A DNA stretch of 64,000 nt from Arthrobacter burdickii (lineage in GTDB: Bacteria; Actinomycetota; Actinomycetes; Actinomycetales; Micrococcaceae): assembly GCF_030433645.1 (NCBI RefSeq), contig NZ_JAROCG010000001.1:1116001-1180000 (forward strand), in the 5' to 3' direction. This document shows, in pieces, positions 61,249-64,000 of the stretch (within the stretch, counting starts at the first letter, position 1; each line of letters starts with the position of its first letter). The translations under genes were made by a program, and so were the position numbers. The notes beneath the pieces were generated by a model that saw only the letters and a program-made list of their open reading frames with translations, did not search any database and was not told the DNA's origin.

Positions 61249-63300
61249 TCAGTCCGGGGCGGGGAAGGTGGCGCCCAGCGCCGACAGGACGCCGCGGGCC
61301 TTGACACGCACTTCGTCCCACTCCTCCGCCGGGTCGGAATCGGCGGTGATCGCGCCGCCCACACCGAGCGTCAGGCGGGTGCCGCCGTCGTCGTCCTGCA
61401 GGACGAGGGTGCGGATCACGACGGCGAGGTCGGCGGCGCCGGTGAGGCTGAAGTAGCCCGCGGCTCCGGAGTACGGGCCGCGCGGGGCTCCCTCGAGGCG
61501 GTCCAGGATCGCCATGGTGCTGATCTTGGGCGCGCCGGTCATCGAGCCGGCGGGGAACGCCGACGCGATGACGCCTGCGCGGGCGCTTCCGGGCCGCAGC
61601 CGGGCGTCGATCGTGCTGACCATCTGGTGCACGGTGGCATAGGTCTCGATGGCGCACAGCCGGCTGACCGTCACCGAGCCCGGCACGGCGTGGTGCGAGA
61701 GGTCGTTGCGGAGGAGGTCCACGATCATGATGTTCTCCGCACGGTCCTTCTCCGAGGTCCTGAGGTCCTCGGCGAGGGCCGCGTCGGTGTCCGGGTCGGC
61801 CGAGCGGCCACGGGTCCCCTTGATCGGTTCCGCCCGCATCCGGCCGTCAGCGGTGAGTTCCAGGAAACGCTCGGGCGACGTGCTCGCGATGGCGAAGCCC
61901 GGGAAGCGGAGAAAGTGTGCGAACGGCGCGGGACTCGCGGTGCGCAGGCGGAGGTACGCGGAGAGCGGGTCGGTCCGTTCCACGCGTGCGGACAGCGACG
62001 TCGTCAGGCACACCTCGTAGGTGTTGCCCTCCGCAATCTCGTCCTGCGCCCGGCGGATCTTCCCGAGGTACTCCTCGCGCGAGTCGCGGACGGCGAAGCG
62101 GGGCACGCCCAGCGGGGGCGACGGGGGCGACGGGGGAGCGGGGGGCGGCGCCGCGACGGCGTCCCGTGCCCGCCGGAGCCAGGCGTCGCATTCCGGATCC
62201 GGCCGTCCGTCCGAGAGGGACAGCAGGAAGACGGCGCCGTGGTCGTGGTCGATGACGACGGCGCGGCCGGCGAAGAGGAGCGCGGCGTCGGGCAGGGCAT
62301 CGCCGCCAGGCGCGGAGTCCGTGCCCCCCGTCTCCCGCTTCAGCTCGTACCCGAGGTAGCCCAGCCACCCGAGCCCGAACTCGCATCCGGGCACCTGGGG
62401 CGTCCGGATGGCCCTGCGCCCCCAGACGTCCTCGAGCCAGCGGAAGAAGGGCTCGCGGATGCGGGTCGTGACTGCTCCGGCGGTGATCTCCGTGATCCCG
62501 GCCCGGTGCAGCGCCTGCTGCCCGAAGACGCCGCCGGAATCGGCGAGGACGCTGAACCGGCTGCGGCCGCCGGGCTGCTGAGCCGCTGAGGTGCCGGCGT
62601 CGGAGCTGTCGAGCCATGCGGCGGTGGGGGCGCTGCCGTACAGCGCGGAGAAGAGTGCGGCGGGGTCCGGGACCGCGTCGATGCGCTCGCAGTCGACCGT
62701 GAGCCCGCGCCGTCCCGCACGCTCCGGCGCCAGCAGGACGGCGCAGGCGGGCAGGGCGGTGAGTGCGAGCCGGATCGCCCGGGGCTGCGGGCCGTGGTGG
62801 CCCTGTACGACGACGTCGGCGGCGGCGCACGGATCGTCGGAGGTCAGCCACGCCGATTCCTGGTCCGCCCAGCGCTGCCAGAAGGGCGCGTAGGTGTCGC
62901 CGTCGCGCTGGAGGGCGGAGCGGCGCCGGATCTCCTCGTCGGCCTCCACCCAGAGAACGACGTCCAGGTGGGCGCGGGCTGCGGCGGCCGCGGCGCCGAC
63001 TCCTTCGAGGAGGACGATCTCGGCGGCCGGCGTCGTGCGCTCGGGCCCGTCCCGGCCCTCCTCCCAGTTCCAGGCGTTCCATCGCGCGGTCCGTCCCGCC
63101 TTCAGGGGGCGAACCACGCGGTTCACGTAGCGGTCTATGCCGTCGCCGAGCCCGTCCCACCCGGGGTAGATCTCCTCGAGGTGGAAGAGGCTGACGGTGT
63201 GGTGCTCGCGGAGGAGTGCCGCGAGTTCCACGGCGAGGGTGGTCTTGCCGGCGCCGGAGCGGCCGTCGATCGCGATGAGCAGGGGTGTCTCGGCAGGCAC
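61249..63300 (-). CDS. pabB: P-loop kinase domain fused to aminodeoxychorismate synthase component I
   Basis: 683 residues. Residues 1-195 are a uridine-kinase-like P-loop domain with Walker A AIDGRSGAGKTTLAVEL, LFHLEEIYPGW and VLLEGVGAAA. Residues about 205-683 are a chorismate-binding enzyme: ELTADGRMRAEPIKGTRGRS, ENIMIVDLLRNDLS, and SRLCAIETYATVHQMVSTID, with AFPAGSMTGAPK as the catalytic signature. PIKGTRGR marks PabB (lysine) rather than anthranilate synthase. It makes aminodeoxychorismate for folate. The kinase half has no known role here. GTG 63300. Confidence 0.85.
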   Translation of the reverse strand: MPAETPLLIAIDGRSGAGKTTLAVELAALLREHHTVSLFHLEEIYPGWDGLGDGIDRYVNRVVRPLKAGRTARWNAWNWEEGRDGPERTTPAAEIVLLEGVGAAAAAARAHLDVVLWVEADEEIRRRSALQRDGDTYAPFWQRWADQESAWLTSDDPCAAADVVVQGHHGPQPRAIRLALTALPACAVLLAPERAGRRGLTVDCERIDAVPDPAALFSALYGSAPTAAWLDSSDAGTSAAQQPGGRSRFSVLADSGGVFGQQALHRAGITEITAGAVTTRIREPFFRWLEDVWGRRAIRTPQVPGCEFGLGWLGYLGYELKRETGGTDSAPGGDALPDAALLFAGRAVVIDHDHGAVFLLSLSDGRPDPECDAWLRRARDAVAAPPPAPPSPPSPPLGVPRFAVRDSREEYLGKIRRAQDEIAEGNTYEVCLTTSLSARVERTDPLSAYLRLRTASPAPFAHFLRFPGFAIASTSPERFLELTADGRMRAEPIKGTRGRSADPDTDAALAEDLRTSEKDRAENIMIVDLLRNDLSHHAVPGSVTVSRLCAIETYATVHQMVSTIDARLRPGSARAGVIASAFPAGSMTGAPKISTMAILDRLEGAPRGPYSGAAGYFSLTGAADLAVVIRTLVLQDDDGGTRLTLGVGGAITADSDPAEEWDEVRVKARGVLSALGATFPAPD

Positions 63301-63303
63301 GGC

Positions 63304-63921
63304 TCAGGCCAGGGCGAGCAGCGCGCCGACGCCGACGAAGAGCGAACCGAAGGTGCGGTTCAGGAGGACCTGTCCGCGGTCGTCCTGCGTGAAGCGGCGG
63401 AAGGAGCGCGCGGTGCCGGCGTAGAAGAACCACATGACCAGGACGTCGATGCCGATGACGGTCGCGGCGAGCACCCCATACTGGGCGGGCAGCGGTTCCT
63501 CCGGCCGGATGAACTGCGGGATGAGGGCGAGGAAGAACACGATGGCCTTCGGGTTGAGCAGGTTGACCCACACGCCGCGCCGGAACATCGAGAAGGCTCC
63601 CTCATCACCCTGCAGTGCACGGATGTCGCTGCGCTCGGGCTTCTGGAGGAACTTCCGGACGCCGAGGTATGCGAGGTAGGCAGCGCCCGTGTACCGGATG
63701 AGGTTGAAGGCGAGGGGTGAGTTGGCGACGAGGATCCCGACGCCGGCCGCGGCGATGCCGATGTGCACCAGCAACGCGGCCTGCTGCCCGAGGATGCCCC
63801 AGATGGAACGGCGGAAGCCGACCGTCAGGGCGTTGCTCATGGTGTTCACGGCGCCGGCGCCGGGAACGAAGCTGATCAGCGTTCCGGCGCCGAGCAGCGC
63901 CAGCCAGAGGGAGGGATTCAC
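63304..63921 (-). CDS. LysE/RhtB-family exporter
   Basis: 205 residues with about six helices. FVPGAGAVNTMSNALTVGFR near the start corresponds to the family PGP motif, followed by YTGAAYLAYLGVRKF and FRRGVWVNLLNPKAIVFFLA. The family exports amino acids such as lysine, arginine, homoserine or threonine. GTG 63921 is the start. Its stop lies three bases before the start codon of the kinase-PabB gene, so they are co-transcribed. Confidence 0.88.
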   Translation of the reverse strand: MNPSLWLALLGAGTLISFVPGAGAVNTMSNALTVGFRRSIWGILGQQAALLVHIGIAAAGVGILVANSPLAFNLIRYTGAAYLAYLGVRKFLQKPERSDIRALQGDEGAFSMFRRGVWVNLLNPKAIVFFLALIPQFIRPEEPLPAQYGVLAATVIGIDVLVMWFFYAGTARSFRRFTQDDRGQVLLNRTFGSLFVGVGALLALA

Positions 63922-63944
63922 CCGTTCATGGTAAGCGCCGCAGG

Positions 63945-64000
63945 TCAGCCGTCCGAACCGTCGGCGTCGAGCTCGTTGCGGACGTAGCGGACGACGCCGT
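63945..64000 (-). CDS. C-terminal end of an unidentified gene (runs off window end)
   Basis: Eighteen codons including the stop on the minus strand, reading GVVRYVRNELDADGSDG. Codon use is typical of the region. Too short to identify. Confidence 0.5.
   Translation of the reverse strand, partial: GVVRYVRNELDADGSDG

Overview
The window is about 64 kb of high-GC DNA with strongly G/C-biased third codon positions, many GTG starts, short ATGA/GTGA gene overlaps, an LpqY-SugABC-type transporter, a SAM-IV-like riboswitch and a non-zinc ribosomal protein cluster. Together these point to an actinobacterial chromosome, most likely Micrococcaceae (Arthrobacter in the broad sense). This is inferred from gene content; no 16S or marker alignment was possible. 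I saw no prophage, insertion sequence or CRISPR array, so most of it reads as ordinary chromosome with two accessory-looking patches (about 30.0-44.9 kb and 55.4-58.2 kb).

Layout. 0-2.5 kb: the end of a cysteine-free ribosomal protein cluster (rpmB partial, rpmG, rpsN), a stand-alone ANTAR protein and an HU-type nucleoid protein. 2.5-8.6 kb: a fused CopD/CtaG copper and oxidase-assembly protein overlapping a thioredoxin-NHL protein, then an OpgB-like phosphoglycerol transferase. 8.8-13 kb: a PRISE-type reductase, two membrane proteins of unknown role and a HerA-like ATPase. 13.1-17.7 kb: a trehalose-type ABC importer (lpqY-sugA-sugB-sugC order). 17.9-22.8 kb: panD, tRNA-Gly(CCC), a protealysin-like protease with its emfourin-type inhibitor, kynA, dcd and a UMF1-type transporter. 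23.0-29.3 kb: an Mrp/Mnh Na+/H+ antiporter operon (A-B fusion, C, D, E, F, G). 29.5-30 kb: a single-domain response regulator.

30.0-40.6 kb: a long minus-strand catabolic operon. Read from its promoter it holds a dihydroxyacetone-kinase-family kinase, an RpiB-like isomerase, a triose-phosphate-isomerase-like isomerase, a GntR/FCD regulator, a TIM-barrel isomerase/decarboxylase-type enzyme, a 3-hydroxyacyl-dehydrogenase-like oxidoreductase, an SDR dehydrogenase, a 32-residue membrane protein, an MFS transporter, a DUF1537 acid-sugar kinase and a 3-hydroxyisobutyrate-dehydrogenase-like enzyme. The three enzymes nearest the promoter match the known route erythrulose -> erythrulose phosphate -> erythrose 4-phosphate. 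The distal ones match four-carbon (or branched) sugar acid breakdown. Two copies of a TCCTATAGGA-like palindrome sit on the two promoters and are the likely GntR operators. This is the best candidate here for a not fully described system.

40.7-48.3 kb: a GH3 hydrolase, a flavin monooxygenase, a pterin dehydratase-VOC fusion, a CycA-like amino acid permease, an FUSC-type membrane protein and a DUF4235 protein. 48.4-51.5 kb: a TPP riboswitch followed by a YkoEDC thiamine-precursor ECF transporter. 51.6-54.4 kb: a polar amino acid ABC transporter behind a SAM-IV-like riboswitch, hence probably for methionine or another sulfur compound. 54.5-58.3 kb: a PabC-like lyase, small regulatory-looking proteins, a GAF protein and a graveyard with a broken EAL gene. 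58.3-63.9 kb: an amidase-agmatine deiminase pair, a P-loop kinase-PabB fusion and a LysE exporter; the window ends inside another minus-strand gene.
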